Counted from the stretch's first letter, positions 37,853 through 47,955 are shown. The stretch: 64,000 nucleotides of DNA from a bacterium OM1 bin76 (GCA_002238785.1 MPNA01000003.1:133368-197367); one strand, 5' to 3'. Made by a program: numbers and translations. Notes: generated by a model not told the origin, from the sequence alone.

Positions 37853-39109
37853 GTGTTCGTTGACTCGGTCAGGGTGCATCTTCGCGCCGGGGACGGGGGG
37901 AACGGCATGGTCAGCTTCGAGCGTCGTAGAGGTAAGCCGCGCGGCAAACCGATGGGTGGCTCAGGCGGCTCGGGCGGAGACGTAGTGGTGCGAGCCGACC
38001 TTTCGATCGGAACGCTTTTCCGCTACCAGCGCAGTCCGCACCATGCGGCCGAAAGAGGCGCTAACGGCGCTGATCGTGTCCGGCACGGGCGCAGGGGTGA
38101 TCCGTTGGTGTTGTTGGCGCCGCCGGGGACCTCGGTGTATGACGAGGCTGGTGTCCTGTTGGCCGACCTGGTGGCGGAGGGTCAGGAGGTAACGCTGCTC
38201 CGGGGCGGACGGGGTGGACGGGGAAATGCGGCCCTGGTCAGTCCCAGTCATCGGGTGCCGGCAGTTGGCGAAAAGGGGGAGAAGGGACCGGGCGGATGGT
38301 TCCGCCTGGAGATGAAGTTGCAGGCCGACGCTGCCCTGGTGGGGTTTCCCAACGCCGGCAAGAGCACGCTGCTGTCCAGGGTGTCGGCGGCTCGGCCCAA
38401 GATCGCTGATTACCCGTTCACAACTCTCACTCCCAACCTGGGAGTGGTAGGGATCGACGGTGACGAGTTCACCATGGCTGATGTTCCCGGTTTGATCCAG
38501 GGGGCAGCGGAAGGTCGAGGCCTGGGGCACACGTTTCTCCGTCATGTTGAGAGAGCGTCGGTCTTGGTGATCCTGCTCGATCCATCGCCGATGGCCGAGG
38601 TGGAGCCCGAAGGGCAACTGGATGCGTTGCTGGGAGAACTGGAGCGATACTCCCCTGCACTGGCAGAACGCCCCAGGGTGGTTGCGGTCAACAAGGCCGA
38701 CCTGGAAGAAGCCGGCGAGGTGGCGGACGCCATCCCGGGGTCCTTTCTGATCTCGGCGGTAACCGGGCAGGGGCTTCGTGCGTTCTTGCGTGGCGTGAAG
38801 CAGTTGATTGTCCGGGCTCGGGAAACCGCCGCTCCGCGGGAAGGATTCATGTTGCATCGCCCCCACCAGCGAGGCTTCGTGGTTTCCCGCACCAAGGCAG
38901 GATGGTCTGTGGAGGGGGTTGCGGCGGAGAGAGCGGTGGCTTTCGGGGATCTCGATGCTCCGGAGGCGGCCCGATTGGCATCCAGCCGGTTGGACAGGAT
39001 CGGAGTGAGCAGGGCGCTGCGAGAAGCGGGCGCCCGCCACGGCGATACGGTCTTGATCGGAGAGACAGAACTCCATTACACCGATCCGGACGCTGGAGGA
39101 TGGGAGTGA
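37853..39109 (+). CDS. obg: Obg GTPase
   Basis: Ribosome-assembly GTPase. The glycine-rich Obg fold (GDGGNGMVSFERRRGKPRG) is at residues 1-155, the G domain has GFPNAGKST, DVPGLI and NKAD, and the actinobacterial-type OCT domain follows at the C-terminus (~335-415). 418 aa, GTG start. It overlaps proB as GTGA. Confidence 0.95.
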   Translation: MFVDSVRVHLRAGDGGNGMVSFERRRGKPRGKPMGGSGGSGGDVVVRADLSIGTLFRYQRSPHHAAERGANGADRVRHGRRGDPLVLLAPPGTSVYDEAGVLLADLVAEGQEVTLLRGGRGGRGNAALVSPSHRVPAVGEKGEKGPGGWFRLEMKLQADAALVGFPNAGKSTLLSRVSAARPKIADYPFTTLTPNLGVVGIDGDEFTMADVPGLIQGAAEGRGLGHTFLRHVERASVLVILLDPSPMAEVEPEGQLDALLGELERYSPALAERPRVVAVNKADLEEAGEVADAIPGSFLISAVTGQGLRAFLRGVKQLIVRARETAAPREGFMLHRPHQRGFVVSRTKAGWSVEGVAAERAVAFGDLDAPEAARLASSRLDRIGVSRALREAGARHGDTVLIGETELHYTDPDAGGWE

Positions 39110-40197
39110 GGCGGCCGGTACCGTCCGGGGGCGTCCTGGTGATCAAGATCGGGTCCTCCAGCCTGGTCCAGGTGGAACACGGTCTCGATTCAGTGGCCTT
39201 GGAGAGAGTGGTCGAGCATGTGGCCATAGCGGTTTCATCGGGACATCCCACGGTTCTGGTGACCTCTGGGGCGGTGGCCGCGGGAATGCCGGCTTTGGGG
39301 CTTTCCACCCGTCCGACCGACCTGGCCGGATTGCAAGTGGCGGCGGCGGTGGGACAGGGGCGTCTCATGGGCCTTTACACCGCGGAATTCGCCAAGCGGG
39401 GACTGGTGGCCGGCCAGGTGCTGCTGACCAGAGGAGTTCTGGCGGACCGGACCCCATATCTCAATGCCCGAATGGCTCTGCAGGGAATGTTGGACCGGGG
39501 AATCGTCCCGGTGGTCAACGAGAACGACACGGTGGGAGTGGAGGAATTGCGAGTGGGTGACAACGACCGGCTGGCGGCGCTGGTATCCCACCTGGTCTCT
39601 GCCGACCTCTTGGTCCTGTTGACCGATACTCCCGGTCTCTACTCGGACGATCCCTCGTCTCCGGATGCGGAACTGATGAAGGAACTGTCGTCTGATGACC
39701 AAAGACTCGACGCCATTGCCCTACTGCCGGGCGGCCAGCTCGGTTCCGGAGGGGTGTCCAGCAAAGTGGCTGCGGCCCGGATGGCGGCGTTCTCAGGGAT
39801 TCCCACTGTGGTCGCCTCATCCTCCGAGCCGCAAGTGGTGGCTCGGATCTGTCGAGGAGACCCAACCGGAACCTGGGTGAGTCCCAATTCCCGCAAGCTC
39901 AGTGCCCGGAAGCTGTGGATAGCCTTCGGCCTGGAAACCCAGGGGCGGGTGACGGTTGATGAGGGGGCGGTACGAGCCATAACCCAGTTCAAGAAGAGCC
40001 TCCTTCCGGTTGGAGTTCAGAACATCAGCGGGGGTTTCCAAGCCAAGGAGGCCGTGGAAGTGCTGAACCCTGAAGGAAGAGTGATAGCCAAAGGCATCTC
40101 ACGGATCGCAGCCGCCGAATGCCGCGACCTAACCCGAAGCGGCCAACCCACAGTAGAACTCATCCACCGCGACGATCTAGTAGTCCTAGTCGAATAG
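39106..40197 (+). CDS. proB: Glutamate 5-kinase
   Basis: First step of proline synthesis. The amino-acid-kinase domain carries VLVIKIGSSSL, VTSGAVAAGM, NENDTVGVEELRVGDNDRLAALVS and KVAAARMA; a C-terminal PUA domain starts near residue 275. GTG 39106 (363 aa) is preferred because GGAGG lies at 39096-39100; ATG 39100 is the alternative. No proA follows in this window. Confidence 0.94.
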   Translation: MRRPVPSGGVLVIKIGSSSLVQVEHGLDSVALERVVEHVAIAVSSGHPTVLVTSGAVAAGMPALGLSTRPTDLAGLQVAAAVGQGRLMGLYTAEFAKRGLVAGQVLLTRGVLADRTPYLNARMALQGMLDRGIVPVVNENDTVGVEELRVGDNDRLAALVSHLVSADLLVLLTDTPGLYSDDPSSPDAELMKELSSDDQRLDAIALLPGGQLGSGGVSSKVAAARMAAFSGIPTVVASSSEPQVVARICRGDPTGTWVSPNSRKLSARKLWIAFGLETQGRVTVDEGAVRAITQFKKSLLPVGVQNISGGFQAKEAVEVLNPEGRVIAKGISRIAAAECRDLTRSGQPTVELIHRDDLVVLVE

Positions 40198-40685
40198 TTA
40201 TCCCATCACCAATCCCCTGTCCGCACGGTGACAGTTGAATTCGCGAATCTCGATCCTATGTCGCGATTTTTTGGTTTTGGGTGGGGGTCTTTTGGGCCCG
40301 TCCCCCGCCACCTCCTGTCCGTTGTTGTTCGCGAAACTCCCGCGCTCGGGTGCGGCGGGTGTTTTGCTTGTTGGGTTGTTCCGGTCGGGTTTGAGCCCTT
40401 GGTTCCCTGACCGGTTGGATGTTTGGTTGCTGGTGTTCAGTTTGTACCAACGACCGGGGGTTAGTCAACCACCAGAAAGGGAAATGTTTCCCAACTTCGC
40501 CGCGGCTGTTACGCGCTTTTCAAGTTGGTGGGGGTCTGCTTCTAACGGGTTGTCGGTGTGGGGTTTTGATGGGAAGCGACCGGCGATTGTGGGTGGGGCT
40601 TGCAGGATGTGTTTGCCGTCAGCCTCGATGGGCCACCCCCCGACCCCGCCCTTCCAAAGCTCCCTCTACCTCCCGGGACCGACCC
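40198..40685. other. Intergenic region between proB and trkH
   Basis: About 490 bp between converging genes. It holds a hairpin with CCGGTCGGG (40381-40389) pairing with CCCTGACCGG (40405-40414, one bulged base) and a perfect GGGAAA/TTTCCC repeat (40479-40492), both possible terminators. Open frames here have no coding character. Confidence 0.45.
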
Positions 40686-42179
40686 CTACCTTCGCCAGAC
40701 GGACGGGACGAACAGCACCAGGATCGGCAGGATCTCGAGACGTCCCACAATCATCAGAAGGGATAGGAACCACTTGCCGGGAATGGAGACCATCGCATAG
40801 TTGGCGGTGGGTCCCACCTCCCCCAGGCCCGGACCGATGTTCCCCAGGCTGGCCACGACTGCCGAGATGGAGGTGACCAGATCGGAAGACCCAAAGGCGA
40901 GTTCGATGCTGGTGAACAGCACCATTCCGGCGCAGAGCAGGAAGACGTACAGGGCGAAGAAGGAGAAGATTCCCCTGATCATGTTGATGGTGAGAGGGCG
41001 GCGGTTGAGCCGTATCAGGAACATCCCCCTGGGATGGATCACCCTGCGTAGTTCGGTGAACGCGGTGTTGGCAAGCACCTTGAGACGAAAGCTCTTGATT
41101 CCCCCGGCAGTGGACCCGGCCATGCCTCCCAGGGTCATGAGGATTAGCAGGAGCACCTGAAGGGGAGGCACCCATAATCCGAAATCGGCGGTGCTGTAGC
41201 CGGTGGTGGTCACCATGGACACGGCGGTGAAAGCCCCGTCCCGCACCGCTTGCTCCCAGGCGGATCCCTGATTGGCAAGAGCGATTGAAAGCCACGCCGC
41301 CGAGGCGAGCACCACCACAAAGTACACCCTGAACTCTTCCTGCCGCAGATACTCAGTGGGTCGCAGCAGGGCCCGATAATGCAGCGAGAACGAGACGCCG
41401 GCCAGAGCCATGAAGACGATAATCACCCATTGCGTGTAGGGACTGAACCCGGCGATAGAGGTGGCCTCGGTGCCGAACCCGCCCGTGGACATGGTGGTCA
41501 GCGAGTGATTGACAGCCTGAAAAAGGTCCATGTCTCCCGCCCACAACAGCATTAGGACTTGCACACAGGTCAGCATGACGTACACCATCCACAACCGCTT
41601 GGCGGTGTCCTGAAAACGAGGGGTGAGACGATCGGGATTGGCGCCGGGAGACTCGGCCCTTGCCAGTTCTACGCCGCCGACTCCCAGCAACGGCAGGACG
41701 GCCACGAACATCACGATGATGCCCATGCCCCCCAGCCACTGGGTGAGGGATCGCCAGAAGAGCATCCCGTGAGCCAGTTGGCCAGGGTCTGCCAGCAGGG
41801 AGGCGCCGGTGGTGGTGAAACCCGAGACCGTCTCGAAGAAGGCGTCGGTGACATCGGGTATGGCTCCTGTGAACAGGTAGGGGAGGGTGCCAAAGACCGA
41901 CATCATCAGCCATGCGATACCAACTCCGGCGAATCCCGCCCGGGTGGTCAGGGTGTTGGGCGTCTCCACCGACCACCACAACAGACCCCCCACCGCAGCC
42001 GTCAGCGCCGCGGCGGCGCTTATGGCCCTGGCATCGGAGAACTCGCTGTAGAGCAGCGAGACCCCGGCGGCCACGAACATCATCAGACCCACCGCAAACA
42101 GGGTTACCCCAGTGACCAGCAGGAGGGAAACCAGCATCCCGCGGCGACCCAGCCAGCCCACCGCGGCGGTCAATTTCAA
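40686..42179 (-). CDS. trkH: Trk/Ktr potassium uptake channel subunit TrkH
   Basis: Membrane subunit of a K+ uptake system, 497 aa. The four selectivity loops are recognisable, for example SGFTTTGASL, MSTGGFGTEA, VTTTGYSTADFG and ASLGNIGPGL, between paired helices. It starts on the ATGA overlap with trkA, so the two subunits are translationally coupled. Confidence 0.93.
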   Translation of the reverse strand: MKLTAAVGWLGRRGMLVSLLLVTGVTLFAVGLMMFVAAGVSLLYSEFSDARAISAAAALTAAVGGLLWWSVETPNTLTTRAGFAGVGIAWLMMSVFGTLPYLFTGAIPDVTDAFFETVSGFTTTGASLLADPGQLAHGMLFWRSLTQWLGGMGIIVMFVAVLPLLGVGGVELARAESPGANPDRLTPRFQDTAKRLWMVYVMLTCVQVLMLLWAGDMDLFQAVNHSLTTMSTGGFGTEATSIAGFSPYTQWVIIVFMALAGVSFSLHYRALLRPTEYLRQEEFRVYFVVVLASAAWLSIALANQGSAWEQAVRDGAFTAVSMVTTTGYSTADFGLWVPPLQVLLLILMTLGGMAGSTAGGIKSFRLKVLANTAFTELRRVIHPRGMFLIRLNRRPLTINMIRGIFSFFALYVFLLCAGMVLFTSIELAFGSSDLVTSISAVVASLGNIGPGLGEVGPTANYAMVSIPGKWFLSLLMIVGRLEILPILVLFVPSVWRR

Positions 42180-43525
42180 GTATCTTCTCCGTGGAACAGG
42201 TTCTCGATCTCGGTTATGTGATCGGGGAGAGTGAACACGACAATGCGGTCCTTGGGTCGGATCACGGTGTCCCCCCGGGGCAGGATGGGAGTCATTCTCC
42301 GAACGATCCCGCCCACAATCGAACCCTTGGGAAGATTGATGCCCATCAGTTGTCGGCCTGCCACCGGGCTGTCTGCGGCTATGTCCAGTTCGATGGCTTC
42401 AGCATCAGAGTCGCTGAAAGTCACCACGGAGTGGACTACCCCTCGGCGGACATAGCGAAGGATGCTGCTGGCGGCCAGGAGGCGAGGAGAGACGGCGCCG
42501 TCGATGCCTCTGCCTTCCAGCAGGCCGACATAGTGGGGATTGGTCAGGTTGGCCACCGACATGGGGACCCCCAGAGCCTTGCCGACCAGGCAAACCAGGG
42601 TATTGGCGCCGTCGTCCTCGGACAGGGCCAGCAGAGCATCCCGCTCTCCCAGGTCAAGCCCACCCAGGGTGTCCGGATCGGCCGGATCGTCACAGATGGC
42701 CAGGACCTTGGGGTCGGCGTCGGCCACCGACCGGCAGAACATGTGGTCGTTGCTGATGAACACCACCGACAGCCAGGCCTCCCGCATCTTTCGGATTGCC
42801 ACTCTCGCCAGGCGGGAGTCGCCGGTCACCACCACCCGATTGGCCAGACGGGTTCTTATCCCGAGCAATTTGGCGGCGAACCGCACGTCCCGGGGCGCCA
42901 CCATCATCAGCACGTGGTCGCCTTCCTCAACCTCGGTGGCCCCTTTGGCCACCATGGTGTCGCCGTCTCGGATGATGGCCACCACCAGGAAATCCCGTCT
43001 CTTGTAGGCTGCCGCCACCTGCGTCAGAGGCCTGCCTAGCAGCGGAGAGTTCGGTTGAGCGATGGCGCCCACCAAAAGGAGTCTGCCACCGGCAAACTCC
43101 CAATGCTCGGACATCCCGCTCAAACGGACCAGCCTTACCAACTCGTCGGCGGTGGCTTCGTCCGGGTCGATGACCACCTTGACACCCATGTTGTGGAGGC
43201 CGGACCTCAGGCTGGAGTCGGAGATTCGGGCCACGGTCTGTTTGATACCCAGATCTGTGGCCGAATGGCAGGCCAGGGCATTGACCCCGTCCTGGTCGGT
43301 GACCGCGATGAGCAGATCCACGGGGTCACCCACCGCTGAGATCGCCTTCTTGAGCACGCCCCGGCTGGCGCCGTTGCCAGCAATTGACAACACGTCCAGT
43401 TGGGAGTTCAGGGTATCAGATAGGCGGGGGTCCTTCTCGACGATCACAACATTCTGGCCGTCTGATGAGAAACGCTCGGCCAAGTAGCTACCGACCGCTC
43501 CGGCCCCCACGATAATGATTTTCAT
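42176..43525 (-). CDS. trkA: Trk potassium uptake NAD-binding regulatory subunit TrkA
   Basis: Cytoplasmic gating subunit with two tandem RCK units (each TrkA-N plus TrkA-C), 449 aa. The first Rossmann motif is IIVGAGAVGSYLAERF with the acidic VEKD after the second strand; the second copy (RVVVTGDSRLARVAI) is degenerate. Divergent from the MoxR gene, the two starts being almost back to back. Confidence 0.94.
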   Translation of the reverse strand: MKIIIVGAGAVGSYLAERFSSDGQNVVIVEKDPRLSDTLNSQLDVLSIAGNGASRGVLKKAISAVGDPVDLLIAVTDQDGVNALACHSATDLGIKQTVARISDSSLRSGLHNMGVKVVIDPDEATADELVRLVRLSGMSEHWEFAGGRLLLVGAIAQPNSPLLGRPLTQVAAAYKRRDFLVVAIIRDGDTMVAKGATEVEEGDHVLMMVAPRDVRFAAKLLGIRTRLANRVVVTGDSRLARVAIRKMREAWLSVVFISNDHMFCRSVADADPKVLAICDDPADPDTLGGLDLGERDALLALSEDDGANTLVCLVGKALGVPMSVANLTNPHYVGLLEGRGIDGAVSPRLLAASSILRYVRRGVVHSVVTFSDSDAEAIELDIAADSPVAGRQLMGINLPKGSIVGGIVRRMTPILPRGDTVIRPKDRIVVFTLPDHITEIENLFHGEDT

Positions 43526-43548
43526 TGCTTGGATTTAAGAATACCGGA

Positions 43549-44499
43549 ATGGCCGACGGCGTTATCGGGGGCGATTGTTTTGACAGCCGGCGCAGTTGTA
43601 AACTCGGTGGCTCCTCGTCACAGGGGAAGACCCCCATTCTTGATCAGCTCGAATCTCCTCAGAAAATCGCTGCCGCCCTGGTAAACCAGGGTTATCTGGC
43701 CTCCGAGCGGATCTCCCAGGTGGTTTATCTGGCGGGCCGGTTGAACAAACCGGTACTGGCCGAGGGCCCGGCAGGGGTGGGAAAGACCGAACTGGCCAAA
43801 GCGGTGGCTTCCGCCACCGGTCGGAAACTGGTGCGACTGCAGTGCTACGAGGGCCTCGACGAGTCCAAGGCGCTATATGAGTGGAACTATCGCAAGCAGT
43901 TGCTGCGAATATCGGCGGATCCCTCGTCACAGTGGGGCCAGATGGAGGAGGACATTTTCTCCGAGGGCTTCTTGCTCTCGCGTCCCCTGCTGACAGCCAT
44001 CACCTCTTCAGATCCGGTGGTGCTGCTGGTTGATGAACTCGACCGGGTTGAGATGGAAACCGAGGCGCTGCTGTTGGAGGTCCTGTCGGAGTTCCAGATC
44101 ACCATTCCCGAGTTGGGCACGGTTCGGGCCGGATCGCAGCCCCTGGTGATCCTGACCTCCAACAACACTCGGGAACTCTCGGAAGCGCTTCGACGCCGTT
44201 GCCTGTTTCTGCACATTCCCTATCCCAGTCCCGAGCGAGAAAAGGCCATCCTCTTGGCCCGGTGCCCCGATCTTCCAGATGCCTTGGCGGAGTCGATCGC
44301 CCAGGTGGCCCGCAGCCTGCGAGGCATGGCTCTCAAGAAGCCCCCCTCGGTCTCGGAGACCATCGACTGGGCCAGGACACTATTGACCTTGGGAGTGGAG
44401 AGGATCGACCAGGAGTTCTTCTCAGACACCGCCCACGTCCTGCTCAAGTACCAAGCCGATATCGAACTGGCCTGCAAGGAACTGGCTGCGGGAGAGTGA
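43549..44499 (+). CDS. MoxR-family AAA+ ATPase
   Basis: AAA ATPase of about 316 aa. Walker A is GPAGVGKTEL, Walker B VVLLVDELDR, followed by the sensor region ILTSNNTRELSEALRRRC. It lies 6 bp upstream of a VWA protein, the MoxR-CoxE pairing used to insert metals or assemble enzyme complexes. The start is uncertain: ATG 43549 is taken, but a TTGACA at 43580-43585 hints that transcription could begin inside this frame and that a later, non-canonical start is used. Confidence 0.85.
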   Translation: MADGVIGGDCFDSRRSCKLGGSSSQGKTPILDQLESPQKIAAALVNQGYLASERISQVVYLAGRLNKPVLAEGPAGVGKTELAKAVASATGRKLVRLQCYEGLDESKALYEWNYRKQLLRISADPSSQWGQMEEDIFSEGFLLSRPLLTAITSSDPVVLLVDELDRVEMETEALLLEVLSEFQITIPELGTVRAGSQPLVILTSNNTRELSEALRRRCLFLHIPYPSPEREKAILLARCPDLPDALAESIAQVARSLRGMALKKPPSVSETIDWARTLLTLGVERIDQEFFSDTAHVLLKYQADIELACKELAAGE

Positions 44500-44505
44500 T
44501 AGTCG

Positions 44506-45969
44506 GTGCTGAGTCTTCTCACTGACTTTGTTGAGGAGTTGAGAACCGCCGGGGTCCCCGTCTCCATGGTGGAAACGATCGACGCCACCGAGGCCCTGGC
44601 AGTGATCGACCTGGCCGACCGGTCGGCCCTTAAGACAGCTTTGGGCGCCACCATGGTGAAGTCCGCCCGACACCTGGAAGCCTTCGACACCGCATTCGAG
44701 GTGTTCTTCGCTCTCGACCGTCCGCCACCTCCCCAGGAGAGTCAGTCTTCCCCGGTCCTGCCATCGGAGGCTTCCTCGGAGGGTGGGTCTGCAGGTGGAG
44801 GGGCATCACTGGCCGAAGCCCTCGCCGCCGCGCTGGGGAGTCAGGACTGGGGGGCGTTGAGCCGGTTGGTGGAACAGGCTGTGGAGGAGTTGGCCGGCAT
44901 GACTTCCGGCCGCCCCGTGGGAGGGGCCTACTACCTGTATCGCACCCTGCGCCGTCTCGACCTCGACTTGATGAGGGAGATGCTGGTGGAGATGATGGAG
45001 ATGGAAGGCTCCCATCCCGGCATCGGTGAGGATGCGCTGGCGGAACGTCTCCGCTCCGAACAGGTCGACGACCTCCTGGAGCGATTGAGAAGAGAATTGA
45101 TGGCCGAAATCCGTCGGCGATTAGTTGCCGACCGAGGTCGACAGCCCGTGGCCGCCACCTTGCGCTCTCCGCCACTGGAAGAAGTCGATCTCATGCACGC
45201 CTCAGAGTCGCAACTGCGCCGGATCGAAGAGTTGATCGGGCCGCTCACCCGCAAGTTGGCGGCCCGTCTGGCCCGCCGCGACCTGCACCGGCATCGGGGC
45301 CGTCTGGACTTTCGCCGTACCGTCAGGGCTTCTCTTGGCACCGGTGGCGTTCCTCTGGACTTGCGTTTTCGATCCTTGCGGCGGTTTCGTCCTGAGATTT
45401 TCCTGCTTTGCGATGTGTCCGGATCCATGGCGACCTTCGCCCGTTTCACTCTCCAGTTCACCTACGCCATGTCGGCGCGGTTTTCTGGTTTGCGGGCCTT
45501 TGCCTTCGTGGACGGGGTGGATGAGATTACCCATCTGCTCTCTCCGGGCCTGCGTTTTGGGGATGTGGCCCAGCGGATCTTTGCGGAGGCCGAGGTAGTG
45601 GAGTTGGACGGCCATTCCGACTACGGAAACGCCCTATCGCGGTTTTCGGACCGCTACGCCGGCGAACTCACCGCCCGGTCCACGGTGATCATCGCCGGCG
45701 ATGCCCGCAATAACTACCGTGACTTTGATGCGCAACCTCTGGCGAGGGCGGCCGATACCGCCGAAGCCATCTACTGGTTGAATCCCGAGCCTCGAGCCTA
45801 TTGGAACACCGGCGACTCGCTGATGGCCCGGATGGGCGCCTTTTGCGCCGAGGTGTACGAGGTGAGGAACCTCTCCCAATTGGAGCATTTCGTGGAGGAA
45901 CTTGCCGACCACCGGCGTCGCCCGCCCGCCCGGCGGATCAGACCGTCAGTTGCCCCAAGCGTTCGATAA
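44506..45969 (+). CDS. VWA-domain protein, CoxE-like
   Basis: 487 aa. The N-terminal half is helical and acidic; the C-terminal half is a von Willebrand A domain with the MIDAS motif LCDVSGSMA (DxSxS) near residue 300 and VIIAGDARNNYRD later. CoxE-like proteins work with MoxR ATPases as chaperones for metalloenzymes or ion-linked complexes. No carbon monoxide dehydrogenase or nitric oxide reductase is adjacent, so the client is unknown. The 3' end overlaps that of the GAPDH gene by 32 bp on the opposite strand. Confidence 0.85.
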   Translation: MLSLLTDFVEELRTAGVPVSMVETIDATEALAVIDLADRSALKTALGATMVKSARHLEAFDTAFEVFFALDRPPPPQESQSSPVLPSEASSEGGSAGGGASLAEALAAALGSQDWGALSRLVEQAVEELAGMTSGRPVGGAYYLYRTLRRLDLDLMREMLVEMMEMEGSHPGIGEDALAERLRSEQVDDLLERLRRELMAEIRRRLVADRGRQPVAATLRSPPLEEVDLMHASESQLRRIEELIGPLTRKLAARLARRDLHRHRGRLDFRRTVRASLGTGGVPLDLRFRSLRRFRPEIFLLCDVSGSMATFARFTLQFTYAMSARFSGLRAFAFVDGVDEITHLLSPGLRFGDVAQRIFAEAEVVELDGHSDYGNALSRFSDRYAGELTARSTVIIAGDARNNYRDFDAQPLARAADTAEAIYWLNPEPRAYWNTGDSLMARMGAFCAEVYEVRNLSQLEHFVEELADHRRRPPARRIRPSVAPSVR

Positions 45970-46951
45970 GGTCGACCACCCGATTCGAATACCCCCATTC
46001 GTTGTCATACCAGGCCAGGACCTTCACCAGGTTGGCGCCGAGCACCGCAGTGCCGCCGGCGTCGAACACGCTGGAATGCGGGTTTCCGATTATGTCGGAG
46101 GAGACCACGGGCGCCTCGGTGTATTGGACTATCCCGGCAAACCGGCCGGCGGCCTCGGCGCGGACCGCTTCGTTGACCTGCTGAGCGGTGACTTCCTCGG
46201 AGAGTTCCACCACCAGGTCCACTATGGATCCGTCGGCCACCGGAACCCGCATGGCCATTCCGTCCAACTTGCCCTCCAACTCGGGAAGGACCTTCCCCAC
46301 CGCTCTGGCTGCCCCGGTGGTGGTGGGAATGATGTTCTCGGTGGCCGCTCGGCTGCGCCTCAGGTCGGCGTGGGGGACGTCGGCCAATCGCTGATCGTTG
46401 GTGTAGGCATGGACGGTGGTCATCAGTCCCCGTTCGATCCGGTAGTGATCATTGAGGATCTTGGCGACAGGGGCCAGGCAATTGGTTGTGCATGAGGCGT
46501 TGGAGATGAGGGTGGCGTCCGGCCCCAGCAGGTGATCGTTCACTCCCAGGACCACAGTCAGGTCCAAGGGGTCCTTGGGTGGCACGGTGAGAACCACTCG
46601 CCCTGCTCCGGCCTCCAGGTGCTTGGTCAAGGCAGCCCGGGTCCGGAATACCCCGGTGGACTCCACCACCACATCAACCCCTAGTTCGTCCCATGGCAAC
46701 TTGGAGGGGTCCCGTTCGCACAGCATGTGGATCTGATAACCGCGAACCTCCATCACGCCGTCTGACAGCGTCACCTTCTCTTCAAGCGGTCCCATCACAG
46801 AGTCATAACGCAGCAGATAGGCGAGTACGTCATCGTCGGCGAGATCGTTGACCGCCACCACCTCCAGGTCCGGCAGATCCCGCTCGATCAGAATGCGCAG
46901 CACCGACCGTCCGATCCGGCCGAACCCGTTGATCGCCACCTTGAACTTCAT
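45938..46951 (-). CDS. gap: Glyceraldehyde-3-phosphate dehydrogenase (catalytically complete)
   Basis: NAD-dependent phosphorylating GAPDH of 337 aa. It has INGFGRIGR at the N-terminus, the catalytic Cys in SNASCTTNCLAP, the His in TVHAYTNDQ and the C-terminal WYDNEWGYSNR. The start at 46951 overlaps the stop of the upstream paralogue as ATGA; longer starts would run into that gene. No pgk or tpi is adjacent. Confidence 0.94.
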   Translation of the reverse strand: MKFKVAINGFGRIGRSVLRILIERDLPDLEVVAVNDLADDDVLAYLLRYDSVMGPLEEKVTLSDGVMEVRGYQIHMLCERDPSKLPWDELGVDVVVESTGVFRTRAALTKHLEAGAGRVVLTVPPKDPLDLTVVLGVNDHLLGPDATLISNASCTTNCLAPVAKILNDHYRIERGLMTTVHAYTNDQRLADVPHADLRRSRAATENIIPTTTGAARAVGKVLPELEGKLDGMAMRVPVADGSIVDLVVELSEEVTAQQVNEAVRAEAAGRFAGIVQYTEAPVVSSDIIGNPHSSVFDAGGTAVLGANLVKVLAWYDNEWGYSNRVVDLIERLGQLTV

Positions 46952-47955
46952 GAACCACTCATCCTCTCCAGCACCTCCACGATGCGTGCTGAATACCCCC
47001 ACCCGTTGTTGTACCAGGTCACGGTCTTGGTTAGATAATCGCCCATCACCATGGTGGCCAGGCTGTCAAACACCGCCGACTCGGAGGCCCCGGTGACGTC
47101 GGAAGACACGATGGGATCCGTGGAATACTCGACGATTCCCCGGTAGTGGGTCTGGCAAGCTTGGCGGATTGCCCGGTTTACCTGCTCGACGTCCACGGGG
47201 GTCTCCAATTCGGTCACCAGGTCCACTGTTGAGCCGTCCACTACGGGGACGTTCAGTGCCAGGGAACTCAACTTCCCGGCGAACTCCGGCCGAGCCGCCA
47301 CCAGTATCTCAGTGGTGTTGGTGGGGGAGGGGATGATGTTGTCTGCCGCTGCACGGCTCGAGCGGAAACCGGAAGTAGGCACGTCGGCCAACCGCTGGGC
47401 ATTGGTCATGGCATGGACACTGGTAAAGAACCCTCGCCGCAATCCGAAGTTGTCGGCCAAGGTCCACAGCACAGGAGCGAGAGCGTTGGAGGTGTTGGAA
47501 CCGAGGGCGATCACCTCGGTGTCGGGTTGGAGGAGTTGATCGTTCACTCCCCGCAGAAGAATGGGAATCTCCCCCAGGACCTGGGGTGTCGAGGCCAGAA
47601 CGACCCCCCGTGCCCCGGCGGCGATGTGACGTCGGCACTCCTCTTTGGTGTGGTGGCGTCCGGTGGACTGAACCACGAGGGAGACTCCGAAGTCCCTCCA
47701 GGCTGCATCGCCGGCGTCCTGGGCGGCGATGAGAGGCGTCGACTGGTTACCCACCAAGAGGGAACCGTCCCGGTAAACCACCGGTTCGGGGTACCTGCCG
47801 TATATGGAGTCATATTTCAGCAGATAGGCCAAGCCCACCGGGTCGGCCACGTCGGCCACGGCGCCAACTTCCAGGAAGGGATGACCTCTCAACATCCGGA
47901 AGAGGTTGCGGCCAACCCTGCCGAACCCCATCAGGGCTACTCTTGTTTTCTTCAA
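46948..47955 (-). CDS. GAPDH paralogue lacking the catalytic cysteine
   Basis: GAPDH-fold protein of 335 aa with the NAD motif MGFGRVGRNLF and the His motif SVHAMTNAQ. At the position of the nucleophile the family sequence SCTTN reads SNTSN (codon AAC, near 47487), and the C-terminal NEWGY is NGWGY. It therefore cannot form the usual thioacyl intermediate. TTG 47955 is chosen because GAGGGAAG lies just upstream and the match to GAPDH starts there. It is translationally coupled to the intact gap gene, so a regulatory or structural subunit of a mixed tetramer is plausible; a different reaction or simple decay are alternatives. The frame is intact over its full length. Confidence 0.88.
   Translation of the reverse strand: MKKTRVALMGFGRVGRNLFRMLRGHPFLEVGAVADVADPVGLAYLLKYDSIYGRYPEPVVYRDGSLLVGNQSTPLIAAQDAGDAAWRDFGVSLVVQSTGRHHTKEECRRHIAAGARGVVLASTPQVLGEIPILLRGVNDQLLQPDTEVIALGSNTSNALAPVLWTLADNFGLRRGFFTSVHAMTNAQRLADVPTSGFRSSRAAADNIIPSPTNTTEILVAARPEFAGKLSSLALNVPVVDGSTVDLVTELETPVDVEQVNRAIRQACQTHYRGIVEYSTDPIVSSDVTGASESAVFDSLATMVMGDYLTKTVTWYNNGWGYSARIVEVLERMSGS

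Noticed and set aside
40235..40876. 213-aa plus-strand open frame between proB and trkH
   Set aside because: Its 3' third is antisense to trkH and the rest lacks RBS or domain features.
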